Shown piece after piece: positions 1-11,400 of a DNA stretch of 64,000 nucleotides. Each line of letters begins with the position of its first letter. Within the stretch, counting starts at the first letter, position 1. Position numbers and translations under genes: made by a program. The notes below the pieces were generated by a model. It did not search any database. It was not told where the DNA came from and saw nothing but the letters and a program-made list of their open reading frames with translations. Origin of the DNA: Rotaria sordida (taxonomy: Eukaryota; Rotifera; Eurotatoria; Philodinida; Philodinidae). The stretch covers positions 1 through 64,000 of the forward strand of contig CAJNOL010000397.1 of NCBI GenBank assembly GCA_905250125.1, given 5' to 3'.

Positions 1-735
1 GACGTTTTGTTGATGGTTTATCGCTACCTGGGATATCCACTAAACCACCGGGTGCTTTTGGTAAATCATTATTTGCCGATGGAATGGCTGTTGTTACACC
101 ACCGGATGGAAGAACAGGTGCCACTGCTTTAACTTTCGATCCAATCCATGCTAAATAAGTAAAAAAAAATTTTTTTTTTGTTTTGTTTTTTGAATCATAA
201 CTGTATTTGGCGCTAAATAATCAAAGCAGAAGTTAAACATGCAGTTTTTGACGAATACTGAATAGGGGCAATAAATAAACAAAAAAAAACAACAGAATTT
301 TTACCTATCACCACAATGGCAAAAATAATGCCCACAACTCCCATTATGATCATCATCTAATAATCCCCGTTAGAGTTTATTGTTTGTTTTTCTATCATAA
401 GCAAGAGTTAAAGCATTTCTTTCCTTACCTTCATATTTTTCCACCAATATTTTCGTTTTAATTTGCCTGCATGTTGTTCAAATTGAGCTGCATTATGTTG
501 TAATTTATCTTAACAACAAAAAAATTATTACATAAATTTGTTTTTATTGAAAACAAAATAGAGAAATTTACCAGCTCGATCATCAAGAAGTGACAAATTT
601 TTGTCACGTTCTAACACCTTATCAACATTTTGTCGCATGATATCAACAACTTCATCGACTTGAGCTTGCTGTTGAGCAAGTCGTTTCGAACCACCACCAC
701 CGGCAGCAGCTGGTGGAACGCCACTACCATTAGTT
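1..735 (-). CDS. Synaptobrevin/VAMP R-SNARE, proximal exon set (runs off left edge)
   Basis: Vesicle R-SNARE that zips with Q-SNAREs to drive membrane fusion. Read on the minus strand: an exon at about 568-733 encodes a Gly/Ala-rich linker and the first half of the SNARE motif, with the zero-layer arginine in [16 protein letters not shown]. The next exon (about 431-509) encodes the second half and the hallmark [12 protein letters not shown]. An exon near 305-358 encodes the membrane anchor ([17 protein letters not shown]). A last exon, about 1-153, joins in phase and adds roughly 50 residues after the anchor, still open at base 1. Such a long tail behind the anchor is unusual, since VAMPs normally end shortly after it. 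I could not find a start codon, so the 5' exon may be shared with the distal set at 1372-2341. Confidence 0.82.
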
Positions 736-1371
736 GTCCTACAAAAATAAAAATAATATCATATTCATTTTCTAAGAAATTATCTATATTCAATCGAATA
801 CTTACATGTTATTAATTAATTTAATTTAACAAGATAATTATACAAAAAAAAAAGAATCTAGAAAAAAATCTTTCAATAAAAAAAAAAAAGAAAGAGAGAC
901 AAACGATGAAGATGACATAATGTAAAATGTTACCCTTATTGATAGATATTGATTTTCTTTTTTTTGCACAGAACTACTAAGTTTAGAACGCAAAAAAAAG
1001 GTATGTGCGCATAATACATCCAAAACAAAAACAAATGACGTAAATGAATGAAAGATAAAATCATATCAACGGATGTGAACATGAGAGAATGTTTTAAAGC
1101 GCGGCATTAAATAAACAAACAAAGAAGAAGAACCATAAAAAAATCACGAAGAACAGACAAACGTGGATAGATTTTGTTTTTTTTTCTGTTGCGCAAGGAA
1201 TGAAGATAAATAGAATAAGCATACAAGAATCAAACAACGTGCGATATATATATTCATATAGATATAAAATAGTGTCCGTGACAAAGAGTATTCTAAAATG
1301 AAAAAAAGAAAATTATAAATTAAATAATTTAATATTAAAACTCATAGAAATTTTTTTTACTTGGCTTGAAT

Positions 1372-2341
1372 TTATTTTCCATTTTTATTGCTTTTAACCG
1401 ATTGAGTAATAGCAACTATAGTAAAAAATATGAATTTTTTTTGAAATTATTTTATTTATATTTCTTACCAACAATGACAATGATTAGAACGATCTAAATA
1501 AAAAATTAATTTATACAAAAAAGAAATTGCATATTTATTCATTACTTACAATAACAATAATCAGAATGATCCACATCTAAATCAATAGATAAAAACAAAT
1601 TATTTAAAAGAAGTTTTGTTTTTTTTTTGATAAATAATTAACAACAACAGCAATCACAAGAAAAAAAGTCTACCTTTATATTTTCACGTAACATTTTACG
1701 TTTTAAACTTTTTGATGTATAAAGAAAAATTTCCGATCCATGCATTAATTTGTCTGAATAATAAAAATTCTCTTACTCAAATCTTAACATTTATTTTCAT
1801 TTTTCTAATTATCGTTTTCAAACAAATATCGAAAATCGAATCACTTACTTTGAGATTTTTCCACCAATATTTACGTTTTAATTTACTAGCATTTTGTGTA
1901 AATTGTGATGCACCAGTTTGTAAAATTTCTGAAAAATAATTTTTTTGTAGCGAAAATTAATAGAAACAAAAACAAAATCATATCATAAGCATAAACATAA
2001 AGAGCAGCATTAAAATTATATAGATCAATTTTTATTAAACTAACCTGCACGATTTTCAAGTGTACTTAATTTGGCATCACGTTCCAATACTTTATCAAGA
2101 TTATCTTTCATAACATCAACGACCTGTACAAGACATGCATACATAAACAAATTTACATAAAGCAAACTATGTAAACTATGGGTCATGAATAAGTTCAATC
2201 TTGTTAGGCTAATTTAATATATTCAGAGAAAAACAATAAATACAAGAACAAACCTGATTCACATCAGCTTGAAGATTATCAAATCGTTTTGTTGATTGAT
2301 ATTGTGTTGCACGGGGTGGATTTTCATATGAAGATGCCCTT
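1372..2341 (-). CDS. Synaptobrevin/VAMP R-SNARE, distal exon set
   Basis: Second complete set of VAMP exons in the same orientation. The exon near 2265-2339 encodes the N-terminal linker. The exon near 2046-2124 encodes [19 protein letters not shown] with the zero-layer Arg. The exon near 1852-1927 encodes the second SNARE half ending [12 protein letters not shown]. The anchor is split over two tiny exons: about 27 nt near 1550-1577 (MWIILIIVI) and about 25 nt near 1470-1496 (IVLIIVIV). The last exon ends [14 protein letters not shown] and a stop at 1372-1374. Unlike the proximal set it ends with a normal short tail. A remnant reading [12 protein letters not shown] at about 1676-1714 resembles a decayed copy of the [10 protein letters not shown] exon. 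Either a tandem gene duplication or alternative 3' exon cassettes of one gene would explain this. The start codon was not identified. Confidence 0.8.
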
Positions 2342-2745
2342 AAAAAAAAATCAATAGATTTACTAATCGTAAAATTTTTTATTCATTAATATTACTAACA
2401 TTGCTTAATTAAGTTTTTTTTTGATTAGAATAATCTATAAACCTGAAAAACAACAATAACACGTCAAATCAAACATCCGGAAAACTAGTAAAGACAACGA
2501 CGCCATATTGGCCTTGCTGTCATATTTCCTGCACAATAGGAGATTTTTATGGATTTAAGATACTAGCGACAAACAGAACAATTTTGTTAATAAAATCATT
2601 TGATAAAATCAATTGTAATATTAACCAATCATGGAAAAGAAAAAGACAAGTACTATTCTTTTGGCGAATTTTGATGGAAGAGAGCGAAAAAAAACCAAAG
2701 AGAATCGAATATTTTATTTTATTTTATTTTTTGGTATTATTTCAG

Positions 2746-3632
2746 ATGTCTTCAATTAATTTATCTGATGATTTATTAAATAATTTTGAAGAATCAATTA
2801 AATCATTTATTGCCTTTCTTCTTCAAGATCCATGTACAGGTTCAAGTTCAGCTGTAGCATCTACTTCAACATCTGAACATAATTCAGCTTCTGTTGAGCA
2901 ACATGTTCGTCGTATATATGAATCAGCAAATGAAATCGAATGTAATTTATTACAATTAAAAGCATTAGTTAATCGAACATTACCTGAAGAACAAATACTT
3001 GAAAGTATAACTGATTTACGAACAAATATTGAACGAAAAGAAACATTATTAAGAGAATTTAATCAATATTTAAATGATGCTATCGCAGATTTTAGTGTTG
3101 AAAATACAGAAAGTCTTAATGGTTTGCTTGATGAATTAAGTCGAGGTATAACAACAACATCGACTCTTACAAATGCTGATCTTGGTGATAATTTATCTCA
3201 AGCAACGACAGCAACAACAGCAAGTCAATCTTGTTAGTGATTAAATTTTTATTTTAAAAGACGTTTAAGATTATTCGACTTTTGGATCTTTAGAGTGAGA
3301 GAGAGAGAGAAAACAGTTCTTCTCCAACTTCTCAGTTTAAATAGGCACGATCGTAAACAATTGTATACAGAGAAATACAGAATGTGTACCGGCGCATGCG
3401 GATTTTATATTCTGAAATCTCGGATTAGAATTATTTAAACTATTTAGGGTGTTGAGTTTTTGCTATTCTAATGATTGAAAACATTCAAGTCTATAAAAAT
3501 TCTTTTGAAAATTCTAATAATTTTTTTAATATATTTTCCTTTTCTCTTTCAGCACTTCTTGGTAATATGACACTTGCAAATCCTACTACGTCAGATTCTT
3601 CACAAGATTCTCTACGACCATTTTTAATTTAA
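2746..3632 (+). CDS. MED28: Mediator complex subunit 28
   Basis: Head-module-associated Mediator subunit in RNA polymerase II transcription. Two exons: 2746-3232 and 3553-3632, with phase-1 GT..AG junctions. The N-terminal half matches the Med28 fold: an FEESIKSFIAFLLQDP helix, then VEQHVRRIYESANEIECNLLQ and the conserved DLRTNIERKETLLREFNQYL block (vertebrate Med28 has ELRxELQRKEALI at this place). The second exon adds a Ser/Thr-rich tail. The ATG follows directly on a TTATTTCAG acceptor, so the open frame further upstream (from 2584) is probably outron rather than coding. The family assignment rests on motif memory and is fairly sure. Confidence 0.75.
3292..3310 (+). repeat. (GA)n microsatellite
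   Basis: Short GAGAGA run inside the MED28 intron (3233-3552). No function is suggested. Confidence 0.7.
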
Positions 3633-3984
3633 TTCAAAACAAAAGGACACAATTCGTTATAAACATTTTTTCTTTTATTAAAAATAAGATATAATCGAGA
3701 AAAGAGAATTATGTGATAGATGAACTTTGATATTTTCAGATAATTTCATTTAATCAATTATAGATCGATGTATTTTGCGTGATAGTTTAATTAAATGGAT
3801 ATATCAAAGAATTTTTTCAAATATAATTTTAATCCAGTTTTTATTCAAAGATGAAAACATTAAGTTTAAACCGAACAATAAATGGAGCTAGAGCTCTGTT
3901 CGATGGAATTATCATTGAAATATGTTGAAATAATATGTTAGCTATCAATTTCTTTACTTTATTTTTGTTATAAAATATTTTTTC
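3633..3984. other. Intergenic, MED28 to Hook pseudogene
   Basis: AT-rich, with AATAA-like signals that could end the MED28 transcript. I see no gene or repeat. Confidence 0.5.
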
Positions 3985-6330
3985 CAGTTATTCTACTCAT
4001 TTTAATGATATTTGGTTACAAGAAATTCTTACTAATAATGAAGATAATTATCAAATAAAGGTAAAAACAAAACGTAAATTTTTCATTTTAATTATTCATC
4101 TAAAATAAATTTTAGGCAAATAATCTAGATACAATTCTAAAATATATAATGGATTACTATTCTAAAGTATAGTTCATTCTTAAGTATTATTCTTAATTTT
4201 ATGCTATTATTTGTAGACACTCAATCAATCTCTAGTTGGTTTTTAAATACCTACTTTGAAGATGATTGGTAAAAAATTAATTACATGGCCAATAATCTTT
4301 TACTTTCTTAGTATTATAGCTGAAAATATTGATGAAATTGAACTTAGTCGTCTTTTACAGCTTGTTTTGGGTTGTACTGTTAGTTGTGATTGAAAACAAT
4401 TTTATATTGAAAATATTATGTCAATGAAAAAGTCGATTCAACTTATTCTTATGAATGCTATTTAAGAAGGGAATAGAAAATTGTTGAATTGAAATATAAA
4501 TGATGTTCTTTTATGTTTTGTTAATGATAGAAGAAAATCAAGAACATAATCAAGTATATACTGAAATAGAAAATCAAGTAAAATTATGTTTTTTGATTAA
4601 GTTTTAATTAATAATAAAAAGATTATATTGGTTTTGTTTTAGTTAAAAACGTACATTAGAAGAACTTAATCAAATTGTTAAAGCTAAACGAGAAATGGAA
4701 GATCATTATCATGAACTTCATTTGCAGGTTTTATATAAACAAATCAATTAAAACAATCAGATAATCTTTTTAAGATATCTATACTTCAAGATGAAAAATC
4801 TAATTTAATACAAGAAACAAAACAACTAAATGAACGTATACAGGAATTTGAAAATGTTGCAGAAGCAGAGTAAATAAAAAATATTCATTTATACTACATT
4901 TTCTTTCTTGCGGTGATCATGATCAGAGCTCCTAATGGGCTGAATCTAGGAAACTCGATACATAGATTATCGATTTTGAAGTAAACCAATCCATGTTTTC
5001 TTCTCTAGAAAATTTTTGGCTCATGAGAGAAGTCTTCCAACTGATTAATTGCTTGTGAACCGGAAATATGTGCATCATGTAGATCCTAATAGGTTATGAA
5101 TACCTAGAAAAGAGTCCGAGTATGTTTGAAATAGAACGTGGTGTGGATGCCAAATATCATAACTGTCGATACATACATGAATACTTTTTCGATTACGATA
5201 ATACATGTTCACTTTTTTGATAATTCATTTTCTTCTTCATGTATTAGATTTCTTTATCATCATCTGTAGATGAATTTTCATTAAAACCGAATTTGTTTAG
5301 CAAAACAATATCGTTTTTCTACGTTTTTGATCTATTCTCAAATACAACAAATTGGTCAATCATGATCGAATCAGTTTACACTCTTATGGCAGTTTGAAAA
5401 AGTAAAAATATTTTGAAACATCGAGATCTTATTGATTATCGGATTGGGTCCGGATATGATACCATACTCGAAACACGAACTGACCCTGCAAGTTTGCATT
5501 TAGATCCATGATTCAGATATCAGACACCCGACCGGAGTTCAGGACACTGTAATAGAAGTGAAATATCAGATTGAACTTATTTTTAACCCTCAAATTCACT
5601 TCAATAAAACATCGATTGATAATGAAATTCTCATATTTCTTTTTTTATTTATATGTTTTAGAGAACATTTTATTCGTTTATAACATGAAAATAAAATGTT
5701 AAGATTACGTAAAAAAGAAGAGAATAATAATTAATTAACAAATGAATTTTGGTAACTCAACAGATTTTTCAATTATTCTATTCTTCACAATACAACACTA
5801 TTATCAGAAAATACAAACTGAAAAAATTGATCTCAAAAAAAAAAAATCACTTAATCGAGTAATAACAAATCATGAAGAAGAATTAATACTAACAAAAAAA
5901 TCAGATTGATGAATTATAAAAATGATTAAATGATGCTGGTAAATATTAAGATTTTCTTTTCTTTGTCTAAATACATGCATACATCTTTAGAAAAGCAATT
6001 AATAGAAAAAGAAACAATTGTATCAATAAAAACATCTGAAATAAATACAATCGAAGAATGTTATCAACAATATTTAGAAGAAGCTAAAATGATTTTACGT
6101 CACATAGATTCACGTAGTGCTAATGTAATAATTAATCAAGAATTACAATTCTTACGTAAAAAACGTCAGGAAAAAGATCGAAAATTAAAAGATCTTCAAG
6201 TACATGTTTGTTTTGTTTTATTAAAATAAATTTCTATTTTATAGAAAGAGTATGAATAAACAATAAGTCTCAAAGAAGGCCAAGAAAAATTATTTATAAG
6301 TGCATGGTATTCATTGATATGCTTCAGTGT
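3985..6330 (+). pseudogene. Hook-family microtubule/dynein adaptor pseudogene
   Basis: Hook proteins link cargo to dynein through an N-terminal Hook domain and a coiled coil. Fragments appear in the family order: IWLQEILTNNEDNYQIK (about 3997-4062), LDTILKYIMDYYSK, ELSRLLQLVLGCTVSCD and FYIENIMSMKKSIQLI (4335-4460), coiled-coil pieces TLEELNQIVKAKREMEDHYH (about 4652-4728) and ISILQDEKSNL, HENKMLRLRKKEENN (5684 on), then CYQQYLEEAKMILRHID (6060-6110) and KEYE.TISLKEGQEKLFISAW (6245-6308). Four in-frame stops interrupt it: TGA 4391-4393, TAA 4463-4465, TAA 5681-5683, TAA 6257-6259. Several introns remain recognisable with correct phase, so this is decay of an intron-bearing copy rather than a processed pseudogene. 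A foldback-family repeat lies in the 4871-5661 intron. Confidence 0.8.
5020..5115 (+). repeat. Foldback repeat family F1, fragment in Hook pseudogene intron
   Basis: Shares the block around CTGATTAATTGCTT and TGTAGATCCTAAT with copies at about 9731-9833, 10272-10383 (inverted), 12134-12260 (inverted) and 50185-50275 (inverted). Confidence 0.6.
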
Positions 6331-6694
6331 TTATACCAAAAAAAACATTAAATTTTTAATTCTTAGACTAGTAAATTTCAACAACATGAATTTAAAAAAC
6401 GACTAAAATCATATAAAATTTAATCATTTCTTCCTAATCAACATCGCATCATATCCATACATAAATAATTACTAATAAATCCATCCGATTCATAAACAAA
6501 TGCAATAAACAACGGCAATTTAAAACCATAGTCTTTGTCATAAATACAGTGATTTTTATTAATTAATTATTTTTATTCCATTTCATTATGTGTAGCATGC
6601 ATTAATCATTTAACTGAATATATATGTAATGATAAATGCTTTTTTTTTGTTTTTGTCATTATTAGAAAAAATAATAAAATATGAATTATTGTAG
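6331..6694. other. Intergenic, Hook pseudogene to UQCC1
   Basis: AT-rich spacer ending in the acceptor AATTATTGTAG immediately before the UQCC1 ATG. It includes decayed C-terminal Hook-like sequence to about 6420. Nothing else is seen. Confidence 0.5.
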
Positions 6695-8437
6695 ATGTTA
6701 AGATTTACATTTTATAAACAACTAAATTATATACGTTGTAGTCATGTTATTTTTCAACGTTTTCTATCAGCACAACCATCACCAAAAGCAAATCAAACAA
6801 CTGCTCGACCTGTTGGTACAGGTTTAAGTACTGTACAAACATCAAGTAATCTTCCTGTACTTTACGAACCAAGTTTAATGTCACGTATTAAAATGAAATT
6901 TGGTTTACAAGCTGAATTACGTGAACCACAAAAAGTTTTATATCAAGCAGCAGCTATATCATATTATATGATTGCTTCATCAGTAGATTTTGATGGTATA
7001 CAACGTGAACTTGATATGCCAGATGTTTTTGCATCATTTGGAAGAATTATATTTCTACATATTTGGTTTTTACTTGTTCGTTATATTCAATTAGGTAAGA
7101 TATGAGATATATTTTTAGATTGTCAAATTCTATTCGTATAATTTTCTATGAAAATAATATTACCTATTATATTGGATGACTAATTAATAGTAACAAATAG
7201 TAATTCGAAGGTTTATGAAAAAGAAACTATATGGTATATGATAAGAATGATAATGATTGAAGTTTGTTTTTTTCTTCTTTTGTGTTTCGATCGATCATTC
7301 TGTTAGTACAAATAATTAATTGAAACAAAGGAAATAGTGCACAATAAAGGTTTTGTTGAATTTTAGGGAACTGTGAGTCCTTCTAAACCCGGATGTAGAT
7401 CCACAAAAACATTGATCCTGTAGCTTTTTACTTGCTTGATCTCGTTTACATAATACAACTGAAAATTATAGTGTTACTATTAGTTTGACGAATTTTGTTT
7501 ATCAATTAACTGTTCAATTTCCTTTTTTGTTAACATATTTCTCTTTTCAATTAAGTGAAAACTTTTAATTTCAAGTAATGAGAAAGTAAACAACAATAAA
7601 TAACTGTATGTTGACTTTTTTCTGAGAGTAACCAAACAAATAGTTAGAGTCTTGATCCTTCACTTGTTCATGTACACAAAAGATGCCAAATATTGGTGAA
7701 AGAAAGTTCAGGACTGGATCCACAAAAACGTAGATTCACAGTTTCCTAGATCTTTGTAGGAAGAAAAAGTGCACTTATGTACTTTTGTTATTTTAGGTTC
7801 GTAATAGCAATGAATTATTTTCGAAAGAATCAAATCATTGGAGAATGTAGATAATTACATCTCTAAGTCAAATTTCTAAAAGCAAATCGTAATTTTATTA
7901 TTTTGATAGAAATCAATGCAAAACAAAATTGATATTTTCGTTTGTGATGACCTTTTATTTATGAATGACTAAAATTTTTGACATTCAATTTTTATTTCTT
8001 TTTTCTTAGGTCCAACTGGTATATTTCTTCGTCGTCAATTAGCACGTACTATGTGGACAGATCTTGATTTACGTGCTCAACAAATTCTTCCTGGTCAAGG
8101 CAAAGTTCGTCGTAGTCAATTGGAAGAATTACGTGCAGAAATGAATGCATTTATGATAGCATTAGATGAAGGTCTTGTGGATGATGATACAGTATTAGCT
8201 GCTGCTATATGGAGACATTTTCGTCATTTTCAACCTACTCGTCTTGAAAGTCTTGTTACACTTGTCAAATATATAAGAAAAAATATTCAACATTTAGAAC
8301 AATTACCTGATGAAAATTTTATAAAAAATGGTTATATCTATTTTCTACCATTATATAGTGACATTGTTGATACAAAATTTGTTAATCAACATTATCTTGA
8401 TTTTAAAAATAAAGCTGGAGGACTTGTAAGAAAATAG
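6695..8437 (+). CDS. UQCC1: Ubiquinol-cytochrome c reductase assembly factor 1 (CBP3-like)
   Basis: Mitochondrial chaperone for cytochrome b translation and complex III assembly. Exon 1 is 6695-7094 and exon 2 is 8010-8437, separated by a 915-bp intron. The N-terminus (MLRFTFYKQLNYIRC...) is basic and hydroxylated, like a mitochondrial presequence. The ubiquinol-cytochrome c chaperone domain follows, with FFRRQLARTMW-like IFLRRQLARTMWTDLDLRAQ, LDEGLVDDDTVLAAAIWRHF and LVTLVKYIRKNIQHLE. An acceptor abuts the ATG. The last codons, GGACTT-GTAAGA, also form a good donor and a TTTTAG acceptor lies 41 nt later. If spliced, the C-terminus would change and overlap the start of the kinase gene. Confidence 0.82.
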
Positions 8438-8480
8438 ATTAAATACAAAATTATCTTTGTATTTTAGATAAAAATAAATT
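8438..8480 (+). promoter_or_regulatory. 43-bp intercistronic spacer with 3' splice acceptor
   Basis: Only 43 bp separate the UQCC1 stop from the kinase ATG. The spacer carries TTGTATTTTAG (AG at 8466-8467) with no room for a separate promoter. It is best read as the trans-splice acceptor of a two-gene operon (inference). Confidence 0.6.
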
Positions 8481-11400
8481 ATGGCGAAAATATTTGAACG
8501 TTTAACAGATGAAAATCTTGCACAAAATATGGAAAATGTTTTCGAAATTGTATGCAAAATTGGAAAAGGGTAATTTAATTAATGAATAATATTATTATTG
8601 TTCTTCTTTTTTTTGTTGTTGTTTTAATAAATATAGATCATATGGAAATGTATTTAAATCAAAACATCGAGAAACTGGACATTTTTTAGCAATAAAACAA
8701 AGTACGCAATAAAATTAGTTCTATTTCATTTAATTCATATTTAATTTTTTAGTACCGGTTGAAAGTGATTTACAAGAAATAGTTAAAGAAATTTCAATAA
8801 TGAAACAATGTGATTCACCATATATAGTTAAATATTTTGGAAGTTATTTTAAAGATACTGATTTATGGGTAAAAGAAATAATGATAAAGAAATTTTTCTA
8901 TGCCTTGTTTGTTTTGTTAAAGATTGTTATGGAATATTGTGGAGCTGGTTCAGTTTCAGATATAATAAAACTTCGAGGAAAAATAGTAATTATTTACAAA
9001 AAAAAAACAAAAAGAATAAAATTAATTTTTGTATTTTATTTATTTAGTTAAATGAAGAAGAAATAGCTGTTATTTTAAAATATACACTAAAAGGATTAGA
9101 ATATTTACATTTATGTAGTAAAATTCATCGAGATATTAAAGCAGGAAATATTCTTTTAACACATGAAGGTCATGCTAAATTAGCAGATTTTGGTGTTGCT
9201 GGACAATTAACAGTAAATTTAATAAGTTTTAGGCGAATAATTATTGATTTCTTTTGATTTTTTTTTGAAATAGGATACAATGGCAAAACGAAATACGATG
9301 ATTGGTAATTACAATAAAATGACTGTTTTGTTTTTGTAGTTAAAAAGATTTTCTTTCTTTTTGTTTTATTTAGGAACACCGTTTTGGTAAGAATTGAGAA
9401 TGTTTGCCCTGAAATATATATTCGAAGCATATTTGATTAGGATGGCACCAGAAGTAATTCAAGAAATTGGACATGGTGTTTTAGCAGATATTTGGAGTTT
9501 AGGTATAAATTTTTTTTTTTGTGAAACTCATGTTTATTTTCGGAGGAAATAGTGAATGTAAGTTTAAGTCGAGATTTTTCTAGTCTCTCACACTATACTC
9601 TAGCACAGGAAGTAAAGGTCAACGATCATTGGGTATGTTTGCGTAGCAGCTCAGAAAAACAAGTGTCAGACTCCTTTTCCAGAGTTCTCTAGAAATGGAA
9701 AAAGGTGCTGAAAAGCATTAATAGCAAGACTTACAAGGGAAGTCTCCCAGTTGATTAATTGCTTTTGAGTCGAGACTATGTGCTTCATGTAGATCCTAAT
9801 GAACTATGAATACATTGAAAAGAATTCGAGCTCTGAGCCTATTGCTGCTGAGATACTGCATTTTTACGGTAGTTTTTAGTTAATGCCGTAGTCCCTTTCA
9901 GGAACACTAGGAAAACTCATTTTCGAATTTCGCCTTGAAACTTTTTGTAGAGACTGAACTCATCGAGAATAGTTTATTAGGAAAGTTTTAGATAATTTCG
10001 TTGTTTTTATATAAGATACAGCTATGGTAAAAGCTAGTCTTTTACACTGCTCATAAATACCGGAAGATTTGATATTCATATTTCAGGATAGAAGCAAATC
10101 AAAAGACTTGAAACTTTCACAGTAAACTATTCTCGTTAAAATCTGTCTCTATGCAAAGTTTCAAGTCGAAATTTGAAAATAAATTTTTTTGATGCTCCTG
10201 AGGAGACCACGATATTAAGTTTAAAGAAAAACCGTAAAAATGCAGTATCTTCACATTTATACACCTAAGAACCAAAGCTCTTTTCATTATATTCATAGCT
10301 CATCAGAGTCTACATGATACACATAGTCTCGACTCAAAAGCGATTAATCAATCGGAAGACTTTTTCTCGTTAGACTGTTCTAGAACATTCTAAAGTTTTC
10401 CTCAAAATTTGAATGGCTGAAATACGTCTATGAGTGTTCGAAATGGTACAGTTTTTTTAATTTTTGCCTAAATAAAAATTTTATTCAAAATGTCAAGAAT
10501 GATGGATAGTTAATACATCGATTTGCCACAGTCATCATATGATCTACGTAAAAAAAAAGTGTGAATTGATCAAATTATAACTTTAGGAAATGATCAATAC
10601 CAGTTCTTCTTAGTTTATTGAGGGTAGTGTGCTCAGACCTGATATAGATTTAATGTATATATATACAACATGTTTATTTGCCAGTTTAATCAATCATTAG
10701 AATAATAATTATTTTAAATTAAGCAAAACGGAATACTAAAATGAAAAGCAACAAGACAAGCAAAAAATTGAGCGTCAATATAAAAAGAAAACTTTTCTGC
10801 CCGGCATGAGAAAATAAATAAAACAGATTATTTTCCTGCTAACCGATTATCCTTAAAAAGCAACTATAATCTGCTAGAGATTTTTCACTTGAAGTATTTC
10901 GTATTAATATAATGAAGCTAAAGAACCTATGTGAGTCCCATATTTTAACTCCAAAAGGATTAAATTGACAAGTTTTTTCATTATTCATTAATGTTTTTTA
11001 GGTATTACAACTATTGAAATAGCTGAAGGAAAACCACCATACAGTGATATTCATCCAATGCGTGTAAGTTATTAATTGATTAATTTCAATTGGACAAAAA
11101 AATTTTTTTTTTACTTTTGTTAAGGCTATTTTTATGATTCCATCACGTCCACCTCCAACATTTAAAGATATGTCACGATGGACACCAGCTTTAAATGATT
11201 TTGTTTCAAAATGTCTTGTAAAAAATCCTGATGCACGTTCAACAGCAACTGAATTACTTAGTGTAATTAATTAATTAATTTTATTTCTTTTATATAAAAT
11301 ATTTCTTTGCTATTAGCATGAATTTATTCGTAATGCTAAAGATAATAGTGTTTTAAAACAAATGATTGATGAAGTTCGTGAAATTCAAGAACGAAATCGA

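Noticed and set aside
1-159. Plus-strand ORF ending at 159
   Set aside because: The minus reading joins in phase to the VAMP anchor exon through good splice sites; the plus frame has no partner exon.
2584-2745. N-terminal extension of MED28 in the same open frame
   Set aside because: An acceptor lies directly at the internal ATG, which begins the family-like sequence; upstream residues look non-conserved.
4391-6259. Reassigned stop codons (TAA/TGA read as sense) in the Hook homologue
   Set aside because: TAA ends other intact genes here (MST, VPS26C, MED28), and one of the four stops is TGA, so pseudogene decay is simpler.
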